Positions 34,117 through 43,067 of a stretch of DNA of 54,407 bases are shown one piece after another. Position 1 is the first letter of the stretch. Each line of letters opens with the position of its first letter. The stretch lies in assembly GCA_021790935.1 (NCBI GenBank), contig JAJYFL010000002.1, positions 268,315-322,721 on the forward strand, in the 5' to 3' direction. Under the pieces are notes generated by a model, which saw nothing but the letters and a program-made list of their open reading frames with translations, was not told where the DNA came from and ran no database searches. The position numbers and the translations under genes are program-made. The stretch is from a bacterium (lineage in GTDB: Bacteria > Vulcanimicrobiota > Vulcanimicrobiia > Vulcanimicrobiales > Vulcanimicrobiaceae).

Positions 34117-35159
34117 GCGTCATGCGAGCTGCGGTGTTGTACGACGTCGACGACATACGCATCGAGGAGCGGCCGATACCGCAGCCCGGCCCCGGCGAAT
34201 TGCTGGTGCGGACAGGCGCGAGCGGCATCTGCAGCGGGGACGTGATGGCGTGGTACGTACGGCGCAAAGCGCCGCTGGTGCTCGGGCACGAACCTGCCGG
34301 CGTCATCGTGGCGATCGGGCCCGCGCAGGACGGAATCGCGCAGCCGCCGTTCGCGATTGGGGACCGGGTCTTCGTCCACCATCACGCGCCTTGCTTTGCC
34401 TGCCGCTACTGCGAGCGCGGCGATTACGTGCAGTGTGCGGTTTGGCGCGCGAGCAAGATCGATCCCGGCGGGCTTGCCGAATACTTTCGCGTTCCCCGCG
34501 AGAACGTCGCCGATACGCTGGCCTTGCCCGACGGGGTTTCGTTCGTCGACGGTTCGCTGGTGGAGCCGCTGGCGTGCGTCTGTAAATCGCTGCGCCGCAG
34601 CCGCCTGCGCCCGGGCGATTGTCTCTACGTCATCGGCCTGGGCGTGATGGGGCTCATGCACGCTCTCGCGGGCGCCGCTCGCGGGGCGCGCGTCATAGCG
34701 AGCGACTTCATGGAGACGCGTCGCGAAGCGGCCGCGCGCTGCGGCGTGCATGCCGTTCACCCCGACCGCGCCGAGCGCGAACTACGCGCGTTTACCGACG
34801 GCCGGGGCGCAGATGCCGCGATCTGCGGCCCGGGCACGCCGCAGGCCCTGCGCGACGCGCTCGCCGCCGTCTCTGCGGGCGGCACGATAGTGATGTTCAC
34901 GCCGCTCGAGCCGGGCGTCGCGTTCCAATTCGATGCCGACGATCTCTACTTCCGCGACGTGACGCTGACGGCGAGCTACTCGTGCGGTCCGGACGATACG
35001 CGCGAGGCGCTCGCGCTCGTAGCGGCCGGGGTCGTGACGGCCGAGCGGCTTGGAGCCTCGATCTTTCCGCTCGAGCAGGCGGCCGCCGCCTATGCGGCGC
35101 TGGCCGGCGCGCACATCGTGAAGCCCATCATCGACTTCGGCGAGCCCAGCCTCTCCTAA
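34113..35159 (+). CDS. zinc-type medium-chain alcohol dehydrogenase (2)
   Basis: This tandem paralogue (348 residues) keeps the catalytic Cys (ASGICSGDVMAWY), GHEPAGVIVAIG and the structural-zinc loop (CFACRYCERGDYVQC). It also has SLVEPLACVCKSL, the nucleotide-binding YVIGLGVMGLMHAL and GADAAICGPGTPQALRDA. Substrate is unknown. GTG at 34113 overlaps the preceding stop; ATG at 34122 (MRAAVLYD) is also possible. Together with the thioesterase it may form a small catabolic or cofactor-linked cassette in the rib cluster. Confidence 0.87.
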   Translation: MSVMRAAVLYDVDDIRIEERPIPQPGPGELLVRTGASGICSGDVMAWYVRRKAPLVLGHEPAGVIVAIGPAQDGIAQPPFAIGDRVFVHHHAPCFACRYCERGDYVQCAVWRASKIDPGGLAEYFRVPRENVADTLALPDGVSFVDGSLVEPLACVCKSLRRSRLRPGDCLYVIGLGVMGLMHALAGAARGARVIASDFMETRREAAARCGVHAVHPDRAERELRAFTDGRGADAAICGPGTPQALRDALAAVSAGGTIVMFTPLEPGVAFQFDADDLYFRDVTLTASYSCGPDDTREALALVAAGVVTAERLGASIFPLEQAAAAYAALAGAHIVKPIIDFGEPSLS

Positions 35160-35162
35160 ACA

Positions 35163-35194
35163 ACTTGACATCTGTTAAGTCGCGGGGGTACGCT
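35163..35194 (+). promoter_or_regulatory. sigma70-type promoter with overlapping imperfect palindrome
   Basis: TTGACA (35165-35170) and TACGCT (35189-35194) are 18 bp apart, so a transcript would start near 35201, the GTG of ribBA. The 18-bp sequence ACTTGACATCTGTTAAGT (35163-35180) is an imperfect palindrome (7 of 9 half-site pairs match if the centre is included loosely) that covers the -35 box. That is a typical position for an XRE-type repressor operator. Confidence 0.5.
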
Positions 35195-35200
35195 GGCCGG

Positions 35201-36606
<1,406 letters not shown>

Positions 36607-36610
<4 letters not shown>

Positions 36611-37101
36611 AAACCGAAGGCGAGCAGCCCGCGCCGGATTGCTCGGGAAAGCGATTTGCGATCGTTTCGGCGCGCTTCTACGCGGAGATCGCCGACCGGC
36701 TCGAGGAGGGGGCCCGCAGGGCGCTACACGATTGCGGCGTCCGCGAGGAGGACATCGAACTCTACCGCGTTCCCGGCTGCTTCGAATTGCCGCCGGCGGC
36801 CGGCCGCCTGATCGCGCAGGATCGCTTCGATGCGGTCGTCGCGCTTGGAGCGGTCGTGCGCGGGGAGACGCCGCACTTCGATTACGTCGCGGGCGAGTGC
36901 GCGCGCGGCATCATGAACGTTCAACTCGCAACCGGCGTCCCGATCGGCTTCGGCGTGCTGACCACCGAGAATCTGGCGCAGGCCCAAGAGCGCGCCGATC
37001 CGGCCCGAGGCGACAAGGGGTATCACGCCGCCATCGCCGCCGCAGCCTTGCTCCAGGTGCCCCGCGAAACCCCTCGCGAACCGGCCGGCTTCCGCTGGTA
37101 G
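36607..37101 (+). CDS. ribH: 6,7-dimethyl-8-ribityllumazine synthase
   Basis: The 164-residue lumazine synthase condenses the two precursors made upstream. Marks are FAIVSARFYAEIADRLEEGA, YRVPGCFELPPAAGRLI, VALGAVVRGETPHFDYVAGE with the catalytic His of the family, and IGFGVLTTENLAQAQERADP. GTG at 36607 overlaps the ribBA stop (GTGA). It closes the rib cluster; the island begins right after it. Confidence 0.94.
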
Positions 37102-37164
37102 GGCGGCGTTTTCTTGACACGGCGGCTCGGCTATAGTCTGCGCCCTTTGCCGACGTCTCGAGGA

Positions 37165-37530
37165 TCATGTGGCATCACGATAATTGTCAAACTCCCATGT
37201 CATCACCCGGCAGAGCTGCCGAACCACATCGTTCCACGATTCGCCAGTACACCGTGCGGAATAACGTGAGATGGTATCCCAGATTCTCCGATAGTCGAAG
37301 CGATCAACTATGAAGTAGCCGTGCGAGAACAAACCGCCACTAAGTCGAACACGCTGGACAAGCCATTCCTCCGAAATAACCGCTAGATGGAATAAGTCCC
37401 CACCGGCCATTTCATACTGACCGATCTCCGCCTCGACGAGCAGCGCAAATGAGCCTGCTCCGACGAACGATCGAAGGTCTGGGACGTCCGGCGACGATAG
37501 CGCTTTTAGCTCGGCAACGATCACGTACAT
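37165..37530 (-). CDS. Imm8-family immunity protein
   Basis: The 121-residue protein from ATG 37530 (MYVIVAELKALSSPD) matches the Imm8 pattern of polymorphic-toxin immunity proteins: ALSSPDVPDL at the start, LLVEAEIG, FHLAVISEEWLVQR, HGYFIVDRFDYRRI, the final CTGESWNDVVRQL and MTWEFDNY. GAAGGG precedes the start. Imm8 proteins neutralise nuclease-like or other C-terminal toxin domains of RHS/CDI systems. No toxin gene is intact here, so it is an orphan. Its stop lies on the remains of a HIT-type gene start. Confidence 0.8.
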   Translation of the reverse strand: MYVIVAELKALSSPDVPDLRSFVGAGSFALLVEAEIGQYEMAGGDLFHLAVISEEWLVQRVRLSGGLFSHGYFIVDRFDYRRIWDTISRYSARCTGESWNDVVRQLCRVMTWEFDNYRDAT

Positions 37531-37613
37531 ATCCCTTCGTATGCGCGCTATGCGAGGATGTCGATATGGGCGTTCGATCTCCACAGCGATGCACTTGTAG
37601 CACGTTGCTCAAG

Positions 37614-37811
37614 ATTGGCTTGCTCTCCCGCTTCGTCGAGGCCGCACCGCCGGCGTTGGTCGCCAAACTCTTCGGCGTCGTGCGGCGGCTTGGCAGCGAG
37701 CTCGGCCTAGAAGAGTGCCGCGCCGTCGTGAACGCGGGCCCGGCCGGGGGACAGACCGTCGGGCATCTCCACGAACACCTATGGCGGCAGATGCACTGGC
37801 CGCCGGGCTGA
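37614..37811 (+). pseudogene. HIT family nucleotide-binding protein, 5'-truncated
   Basis: The last 65 codons are typical of a histidine-triad protein: VVRRLGSELGLEECRAVVNA, then GPAGGQTVGHLHEHLWRQMH, WPPG, stop. The triad HLHEHL is complete, but the first half (including the Cys-rich start and first helix) is missing. Upstream sequence is instead occupied by the imm8 gene on the other strand. A ribosome-site-like GAGGATCATG at 37160-37169 may be the original start. Confidence 0.75.
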
Positions 37812-37837
37812 TGGGTAGTGGCCCCTTTTGAACAGCG

Positions 37838-38398
37838 CTACTCTCCCGCGAAAACGGGACTACCGTCGGACGCGGATATAGCAACGGCGTTCCACCTGTC
37901 GCCCTGCGGCGTGTATGCGGAGACGCGAATGATTCCCTTGTCGATACCGTTTATTCTGACGCCGTCTAAAGACAGCCGATCCGTTTTCCAACGCAGACCG
38001 CTAGGACCATACGCGGCAACGTAACAGAAATCCGCGACGACGACAATGTTGTCCGCGACGGAGCTGAGGGCCTGAGTGAGGTGCACAAAAACGGCCGGCT
38101 TCCAGTCTTTCGGATCACTCGCATTAACGACGTACCCAGCCCCCTTGCAGCAAACAAGTAGGTGCGACGGTGAGGGTAGCGACCAATAACCTGTCAGCTG
38201 GCCACCTGCGCGCGCAAAGACCCCCGTCCAGTTCAATTCACCCGTGCGGATCCTCAGTAGCAATCCGTCCGAACCCCGCGCTCCTGTCCGCTTGAACCAG
38301 AACGTGTTCCGCCCATTTCCAGGAAGTTCATCTGCCAGCTCAACGCTATAGTTGTGCTGAAACTCCAGTGACTGAGTGATGGTCATATCAGTAGACAT
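37838..38398 (-). CDS. hypothetical protein in the toxin/immunity island
   Basis: I do not recognise this 186-residue protein. It has no signal peptide and a beta-rich, Trp-containing pattern (NTFWFKRTGARGSDGLLLRI, LNWTGVFARAGGQLTGYWSL, LLVCCKGAGYVVNASDPKDW). The start at 38398 is good (GGAGG 6 bases upstream). Its place between an Imm8 gene and an LprI-like gene suggests another orphan immunity protein, but that is inference from context. Confidence 0.6.
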   Translation of the reverse strand: MSTDMTITQSLEFQHNYSVELADELPGNGRNTFWFKRTGARGSDGLLLRIRTGELNWTGVFARAGGQLTGYWSLPSPSHLLVCCKGAGYVVNASDPKDWKPAVFVHLTQALSSVADNIVVVADFCYVAAYGPSGLRWKTDRLSLDGVRINGIDKGIIRVSAYTPQGDRWNAVAISASDGSPVFAGE

Positions 38399-38561
38399 GC
38401 GTATCCTCCGGTTCGAAGAGATCTCCGTCTTAAAGGGCCGGTACGAGCGTGAGCACTCCGACGAGAAGGAACGGCGTCATGGCTAGTGCTTCTCGTGCGA
38501 AGCGGGCTTTCTTGCCGCACTCGGCATTGTCACTCCGTACGTTGCCTCGCGACGCCGATTC

Positions 38562-39005
38562 CTACCGATATCGACTGTACTGCTCGAGGAGATCGCGCAG
38601 CTGCGCGCTGTGTTCACGCGTCAGACGGGCGCGCAGGAGATCGACCTCCATTGGATACGCCGACCCATAGCGCGCCAGTTTGTTTCGCGCGGGGTACATA
38701 GCCCGCACGTATGCGTCGCGGTATTCCATCCAGGCCGCTTCCGCATGTCGCGCTTCGTTTAGCCCCACCGGTCTATGCGACGCCACCTTCAATACCTCAC
38801 GATAAAGAACTTGCTCGGCAGCATCAGCACTGGCAAGCTCAATATTAGCACATGTGTCCATTTGAAGTTGGGTCTGCGCCGCGTTCATGCACGACTGAAA
38901 TGATTTAGGCTGCCCTGATGCCGTTGCTGCGTGAATCGCCAGAAAAAATGCCACACTGGCGAGTAGCGCCCCGCGCCTGCCCGATGAGGCGATTTTCCGT
39001 CTCAT
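38562..39005 (-). CDS. LprI-like (DUF1311) secreted protein
   Basis: The 147-residue exported protein begins with an Arg-rich n-region and hydrophobic core (GALLASVAFFLAIHAATASG). The mature part is LprI-like: SFQSCMNAAQTQLQMDTCAN (paired Cys), then the long helix region AERAWMEYRDAYV-like (HAEAAWMEYRDAYVRAMYP). LprI-type proteins inhibit lysozyme; related proteins serve as immunity factors. The start ATG at 39005 lies inside DNA that also reads as an RHS-repeat remnant in another frame, so the first residues of its signal peptide may be chimeric. Confidence 0.75.
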   Translation of the reverse strand: MRRKIASSGRRGALLASVAFFLAIHAATASGQPKSFQSCMNAAQTQLQMDTCANIELASADAAEQVLYREVLKVASHRPVGLNEARHAEAAWMEYRDAYVRAMYPARNKLARYGSAYPMEVDLLRARLTREHSAQLRDLLEQYSRYR

Positions 39006-39118
39006 GCGAGCGGGTGGCGTAGCCGCCGCCGTTGTCGGTATTCGTGATCGTCGTCGGACGGCCGGCGGCGTCGTAGGTGTCATTGTTGGCGCTCTCCTTG
39101 AAGTACGCCCTGCCGTTG
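38990..39118 (-). pseudogene. RHS/YD-repeat core fragment
   Basis: The frame on the minus strand reads RNGRAYFKESANNDTYDAAG, then RPTTITNTDNGGGYATRSHE, then TENRLIGQ. TYDAAGRPTTI and the (D)AENRLIG-like end are the hallmark of RHS/YD repeats in RHS toxins. Only about one repeat pair remains. The right edge joins the lipoprotein stop and the left edge the LprI-like gene. Confidence 0.7.
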
Positions 39119-39124
39119 CGCAAC

Positions 39125-39508
39125 CTAACGCAGACGCTTAAATTGTTCGAAGGGCTGCCCGACAACGTCAATCGCGATATCGACGACCTGCGCGGTGCGG
39201 GCAACCGGGCACACCACCGCTCCTGTGTTTGCGCGGTAAGTCTCCGGGTGCCCGCCGGCAGAGACAATGCTGCCAAGACTAAGTCTTCGATAGATGTGAT
39301 GATCGCGGAGCATAATGGTAACGCGTCCACCGTCAATCCCTAAGTTCTTCGATATATTGTCTAGGTGGCACCCCGGCGGAATAGAGTTCTTAGCGAATCG
39401 GCTGATGTCGCAGCCAGCACAAATCACCATAGCCAAGCACGCCACGCTTACCGTAATCACCGTTTTGAGATTCGTATTCCCTCGTACCGGCTTGCAATGG
39501 ATGATCAT
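39125..39508 (-). CDS. small putative lipoprotein
   Basis: Translation from ATG 39508 gives 127 residues: an N-terminal signal with a lipobox-like stop (TVITVSVACLAMVICAGC), then a small domain with GCHLDNISKNLGIDGGRVTI and TGAVVCPVARTAQVVDIAID. ATG at 39526 also opens the frame. I do not recognise the family. The start is in DNA shared with the M16 remnant, so the gene may have been fused into place by the rearrangement. Confidence 0.5.
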   Translation of the reverse strand: MIIHCKPVRGNTNLKTVITVSVACLAMVICAGCDISRFAKNSIPPGCHLDNISKNLGIDGGRVTIMLRDHHIYRRLSLGSIVSAGGHPETYRANTGAVVCPVARTAQVVDIAIDVVGQPFEQFKRLR

Positions 39509-39685
39509 GGTCTTGCCCCACCCCATATGTGTTCCAGCGCGTGCGGCAGGCCTGTCCTCCCGGGTGTTTTGTGGAACGAACCGAAGTGGTACAACATCGC
39601 GGTGTGAACGACCGGCGCGACGCGGTCCTCGACGACGATCACCTGTAGCCGTTGGCCACACGGCCAGCGGGAAGAGTTTTTTCAC
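39505..39685 (-). pseudogene. N-terminal fragment of an M16 (insulinase-type) protease, frameshifted
   Basis: GTG at 39685 (MKKLFPLAV) follows GGAG. A second frame carries NG, then VIVVEDRVAPVVHTAMLYHF, then GSFHKTPGRTGLPHALEH, the classic start of M16 zinc proteases up to the first part of the HxxEH motif. The reading frame is restored only if GGCTACAG is read as GGC-CTA-CAG, so one base has been lost. The sequence stops at an early TGA (39505). Confidence 0.7.
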
Positions 39686-39700
39686 GAAAGTCTCCAAGAT

Positions 39701-40126
39701 TCAGACGCCAAGCGCAGCGACTTCGGGTTTGATGTCGGCGATGTCGACGCCCGCCCGCTCCGCTAAACGGAGCAGCAACTCGTCCTGCACCTGCTGGTGG
39801 TAAAGCAAGCGGGAGATTGTGTCGTGATCCGACTCGGCGCGGATCTCGTCGTGCTGCGTCTGTTGCTTTTGCGCGACCGCGATGACGAAGATCAGGATCA
39901 GCTGGATGACGTTCGAGCACGTCAGCAGGAAGACGAATGGGAATGGGTCCCAGTGGGTGACAGTGCCGACGGCCAGCCAGACGAGCTGCAGAACGATGGC
40001 CAGCACCAACGCGAGCGGCGCCCCGGTCGCGTCTGCGATCCGCCGGCAGATGCGCTCCGTGGCGGAAAGCCGGTCCTGATGGATCGCGTTGACATCATCG
40101 ACGAGCGGATGATCTTCGACGTTCAT
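39701..40126 (-). CDS. DUF1003 membrane protein
   Basis: The 141-residue protein has two central membrane segments (LALVLAIVLQLVWLAVG and FVFLLTCSNVIQLILIFVIA) and the DUF1003-type region after the second segment (QKQQTQHDEIRAESDHDTIS). ATG at 40126 is preferred: GGAGGTTTG lies just before it. Function is unknown. It is the one intact gene among the fragments here. Confidence 0.8.
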   Translation of the reverse strand: MNVEDHPLVDDVNAIHQDRLSATERICRRIADATGAPLALVLAIVLQLVWLAVGTVTHWDPFPFVFLLTCSNVIQLILIFVIAVAQKQQTQHDEIRAESDHDTISRLLYHQQVQDELLLRLAERAGVDIADIKPEVAALGV

Positions 40127-40149
40127 CAAACCTCCGATTCGGGTACGCC

Positions 40150-40343
40150 CAGTAGTAGGTCGCCGCGCCTGCGACCGCTGCACGCGGCAAACAGCCGATC
40201 AGTTCGCAGCGCAGGACGGCGACGCCCGCCTCCGCCGCCAGCGCACGAACGACCTCCACGATGCGGTGAAGCGGGGTCGCGCGGTACGCCGTGGCGTTGA
40301 GCGAAACCTGAACCACGTCCGAGGGCAGCGCAAGACCCAAGGC
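40150..40343 (-). pseudogene. glutamate formimidoyltransferase fragment
   Basis: The frame reads LGLALPSDVVQVSLNATAYR, ATPLHRIVEVVRALAAEAGV, AVLRCELIGCLPRAAVAGAA. This matches the VQVSMNLTD..TPL.RV.E.VR...A..GV.V.GSE.VGL.P pattern of the formiminotransferase domain of histidine degradation. Only about 65 codons remain, with no start and no stop of its own. Confidence 0.65.
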
Positions 40344-40344
40344 C

Positions 40345-40473
40345 CTGAGGGTTCACAGACACCGCCGTCACGCTCGTTTTGAGCGCCACCTCATGGTCTC
40401 GCCGGAACCGTGCGATCGTGGTGAAGTGCGGTTGCTGGTTGCCCGAAGCAACGTCTAGAAAGCGGCCCGGCAT
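40345..40473 (-). pseudogene. transposase fragment (IS5/IS1182-like)
   Basis: The frame from 40473 reads MPGRFLDVASGNQQPHFTTI, then ARFRRDHEVALKTSV. The AGNQxPxFxTIAxFRRxH pattern is the conserved region just after the N-terminal domain of IS5/IS1182-type transposases. It then merges with the formiminotransferase fragment. Confidence 0.6.
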
Positions 40474-40578
40474 GAATCAAAGTCCAATCACATTCGGCGG
40501 CATCAGAAACTACGCGTCGCGATCATATGAAACGAAGTTATCGTCCTTGCTTGTATTGCACTACAATCCAAACAGCAT

Positions 40579-40597
40579 AAGTCAGACAAACTCCTAG
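40579..40597 (-). repeat. solo end of the 169-bp repeat family
   Basis: AAGTCAGACAAACTCCTAG is the exact reverse complement of the left terminal repeat of copy 4 (19 bases). The rest of the element is missing. It marks the right edge of the island, next to intact housekeeping genes. Between here and 40716 I see nothing else. Confidence 0.75.
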
Positions 40598-40715
40598 AGT
40601 CGTGACTCTGAGGCGATGTCATACTTGGCGTCTTGGGCCCAGCCGGACAAGCGAGGAATCGATACGACGTTAGTCGCATGATTTGGGCCTGCTACTGTCG
40701 TGGAGGGCTCCGCAG

Positions 40716-41012
40716 TTGGAAGACAAGACGCTCGTCTGTAAAGAATGCGGCCATCAGTTCGTGTTCTCGGTTCGGGATCAAGAGTTCTACGTGGAAAAGG
40801 GCTTCTCGAACGAGCCTCAGCGGTGCCGCGACTGCCGCATGGCGCGGAAGGCTCAAGCGGCGGGCGGGGAGGCCGGGAGCGCGCGCCCGAGCTTCGCCAC
40901 GGTTTGCGCGGAGTGCGGCGCCGAGACGACCGTCCCATTCCGCCCACGCGGCGATCGGCCGATCTATTGCCGCCCCTGTTTCGCGGCGCGCGTCCCGGTA
41001 GCCGCGTACTGA
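40716..41012 (+). CDS. double zinc-ribbon protein
   Basis: The 98-residue protein has an N-terminal zinc ribbon (LVCKECGHQFVFSVRDQEFY, then RCRDCRMARK; four Cys) of the probable zinc-ribbon zf-trcl type, and a C-terminal second one (VCAECGAETTVPFRPRG, IYCRPCF). TTG at 40716 is chosen because GGAGGG lies about 8 bases upstream. Such proteins are small nucleic-acid or protein binders; the role is unknown. mtnA follows after 40 bp. Confidence 0.82.
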   Translation: MEDKTLVCKECGHQFVFSVRDQEFYVEKGFSNEPQRCRDCRMARKAQAAGGEAGSARPSFATVCAECGAETTVPFRPRGDRPIYCRPCFAARVPVAAY

Positions 41013-41052
41013 TCGGAATGACCGTGGCGGCGGTGAACCGAACGCCCGGAGC

Positions 41053-42066
41053 GTGAGCTCCGACGCGTTGGTCCCCGTCCGCTTTACCGGCGATGCGGTC
41101 GAGTATCTCGACCAGCGGCTGCTTCCGCACGAAGTGCGCATCGTGCGCGCCGAAACCGTCGACGAGATCGAGGCGGCGATTGCAACGCTGGCGGTGCGCG
41201 GCGCGCCCTGCATCGGCATCTTCGGCGCGTACGCCGTCGCGTTGCTTCGCCGAACCGTCGCCGGCGATGCCGCTTTTGCGGCTGCAGCTGCGCGCGTTCG
41301 CGCGGCCCGGCCGACGGCCGTCAATCTTGCGTGGGCGGTGGATCGCGTGCTGGCCGCAGGGGAGATGCTCGCGGAGGCGGAGGCGATCCATCGCGAGCAG
41401 ATCGCGATCGACCGCCGCATCGGCCGGGCGGCGATCGAGCTCTTTCCGAAACGCGCCGCGGTCCTCACGCACTGCAATACCGGTCCCCTCGCGACCGGCG
41501 GGGAAGGGACCGCGCTTGGTGCGATCGTTGCCGCAGCACGCGCGGGCCGCCGGATACATGCGTACGTCGACGAGACGCGCCCGCTGCTGCAGGGCTCGCG
41601 GCTTAGCGTCTTCGAACTCGCGCGCGCCGGTGTGGAGGCGACGCTTCTGGTCGACGGCGCGGCGGCCATCGCGATGCAGCGCAAGAGCATCGATCTGGCG
41701 ATCGTGGGCGCGGACCGGATCGCGCGCAACGGCGATACGGCCAACAAGATCGGCACCTACGGCCTGGCGATAGCGGCCGCGCACCACGGCATTCCGTTTT
41801 ACGTTGCGGCGCCGCGATCGACGTTCGACTTCTCGATCGCCACGGGCGCGGAGATTCCGATCGAAGAACGCGGCTCCGAGGAGGTCGCGTGTTTCGCCGG
41901 GGTTCGCGTTGCCGAGGAGGGAACGCGAGTCTACAACCCCGCCTTCGACGTGACGCCCGGGCATCTCATCACCGCGTTCGTCACCGAGTATGGAGTCATC
42001 CGCTCCCCCTACGCGGAGACGGTACCGGATCTCCAATACCGTCCCAGAATCGCGGAGATCGCGTGA
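41053..42066 (+). CDS. mtnA: methylthioribose-1-phosphate isomerase
   Basis: The 337-residue methionine-salvage enzyme converts methylthioribose-1-phosphate to methylthioribulose-1-phosphate. Family signatures are VRGAPCIGIFGAYAVA, THCNTGPLATGGEGTALG (catalytic Cys), HAYVDETRPLLQGSRL, IVGADRIARNGDTANKIGTY (catalytic Asp) and FDVTPGHLITAFVTEYGVI. GTG at 41053 follows GGAG. It overlaps holA (GTGA). No further salvage genes are in the window. Confidence 0.92.
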   Translation: MSSDALVPVRFTGDAVEYLDQRLLPHEVRIVRAETVDEIEAAIATLAVRGAPCIGIFGAYAVALLRRTVAGDAAFAAAAARVRAARPTAVNLAWAVDRVLAAGEMLAEAEAIHREQIAIDRRIGRAAIELFPKRAAVLTHCNTGPLATGGEGTALGAIVAAARAGRRIHAYVDETRPLLQGSRLSVFELARAGVEATLLVDGAAAIAMQRKSIDLAIVGADRIARNGDTANKIGTYGLAIAAAHHGIPFYVAAPRSTFDFSIATGAEIPIEERGSEEVACFAGVRVAEEGTRVYNPAFDVTPGHLITAFVTEYGVIRSPYAETVPDLQYRPRIAEIA

Positions 42067-43037
42067 AGTTTTACGATTTCGTCGACAAGCAGCCGGCGAT
42101 CGGCCGCCTCGTCATCGTCGAGGGGACGCAGCGAGCGCTGGCGGAGCGGGCGCTGGAACTGCTCGTCGACCGGGTGTTGCCGCCGGAGATGCGCGAGCTG
42201 AACCTCGAGCGGTTCTCCCCGGCGGACGCCGAGAACGCCGGGCGCGTGCGCGAGGCGGTGGCGGCGATGCCTTTTCTCGCGAGCTCGCGGCTGGTCGTGG
42301 TGCTCGACGCGCAGACGCTGAAAGCAGAGCCGCGGCGGCGGCTCTGGGAAGTGGCGCAGGCCGTTCCCGAAGGGAACACGCTGGTCTTGATGGATCTGCT
42401 GGCGCCGCGTTCGCAGCGCCCGCAGCCGTTTGGCGCGATGGCCGCCCGCGCCGCGCTGCGCATCGACACGACGGCCGGCCCGGAGACGCGCGCGCGCTTC
42501 ATCGAGGAGACGCTGGGACGCCTGAACGCGAAAGCCGAGAAGCGCGTGGTCGACGAGCTCGCGCGCGGTGAGGCCGACCTCTCATCCGTGCGCAACGATC
42601 TCGAGAAGCTCGCGATCGGCGGGGAGAAGATCACCTATGCCGCGCTGCAGCGCGAGAGCCTCTCGATCGAAGATCCCAAGGCCTATCGATATGCCGGCGC
42701 GTTACTCGAGGGGCGAACCGCCGAAGCGCTCGGCATCGCCGAGGAGATGCTGGCAAACGACCCTCGCGGCGCGGCGATCCCGCTGATTGCGGCGCTGGCG
42801 ACCGAGTGCGGCCTCGTCTGGGAACTCGCCCGCAAGGGCGGCACGCTGCCCGCGCGCGCGCAGTGGCGGGAGCGCACTTTGCGGCCCATCGCGGCTCGAG
42901 TCGGCGAGCGCCGCGCGCGGCTTGCCTACGAGCGGGCCGTGCGGGGATTCGAGTCCATCGTCACCGGGAGGGTGGAGGATCCGCGCTTGGTGGTCGAGAT
43001 GCTGACGGCAGAACTCTCCGGTCTCGGCCGGAGATAA
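42063..43037 (+). CDS. holA: DNA polymerase III delta subunit
   Basis: The 324-residue clamp-loader delta subunit opens the beta clamp. The N-terminal AAA-like fold without a working Walker A shows LVIVEGTQRALAERALELL, then FSPADAENAGRVREAVAAMP, FLASSRLVVVLDAQ and GNTLVLMDLLAPRSQ. The helical C-terminal domain is present (LEGRTAEALGIAEEML). GTG at 42063 overlaps the mtnA stop. The family is divergent by nature, but its pattern and length fit. Confidence 0.85.
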   Translation: MKFYDFVDKQPAIGRLVIVEGTQRALAERALELLVDRVLPPEMRELNLERFSPADAENAGRVREAVAAMPFLASSRLVVVLDAQTLKAEPRRRLWEVAQAVPEGNTLVLMDLLAPRSQRPQPFGAMAARAALRIDTTAGPETRARFIEETLGRLNAKAEKRVVDELARGEADLSSVRNDLEKLAIGGEKITYAALQRESLSIEDPKAYRYAGALLEGRTAEALGIAEEMLANDPRGAAIPLIAALATECGLVWELARKGGTLPARAQWRERTLRPIAARVGERRARLAYERAVRGFESIVTGRVEDPRLVVEMLTAELSGLGRR

Positions 43038-43067
43038 TCGCTCGTGGACCGAAGGCGCCCTCAACCC

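Noticed and set aside
37114-37137. TTGACA and TATAGT upstream of the broken HIT gene as a promoter
   Set aside because: The two boxes are only 12 bp apart, too close for a normal sigma70 promoter.
38404-38480. 16-codon hydrophobic ORF (MTPFLLVGVLTLVPAL) on the minus strand
   Set aside because: It has membrane-like residues but no convincing ribosome site and is too short to support.
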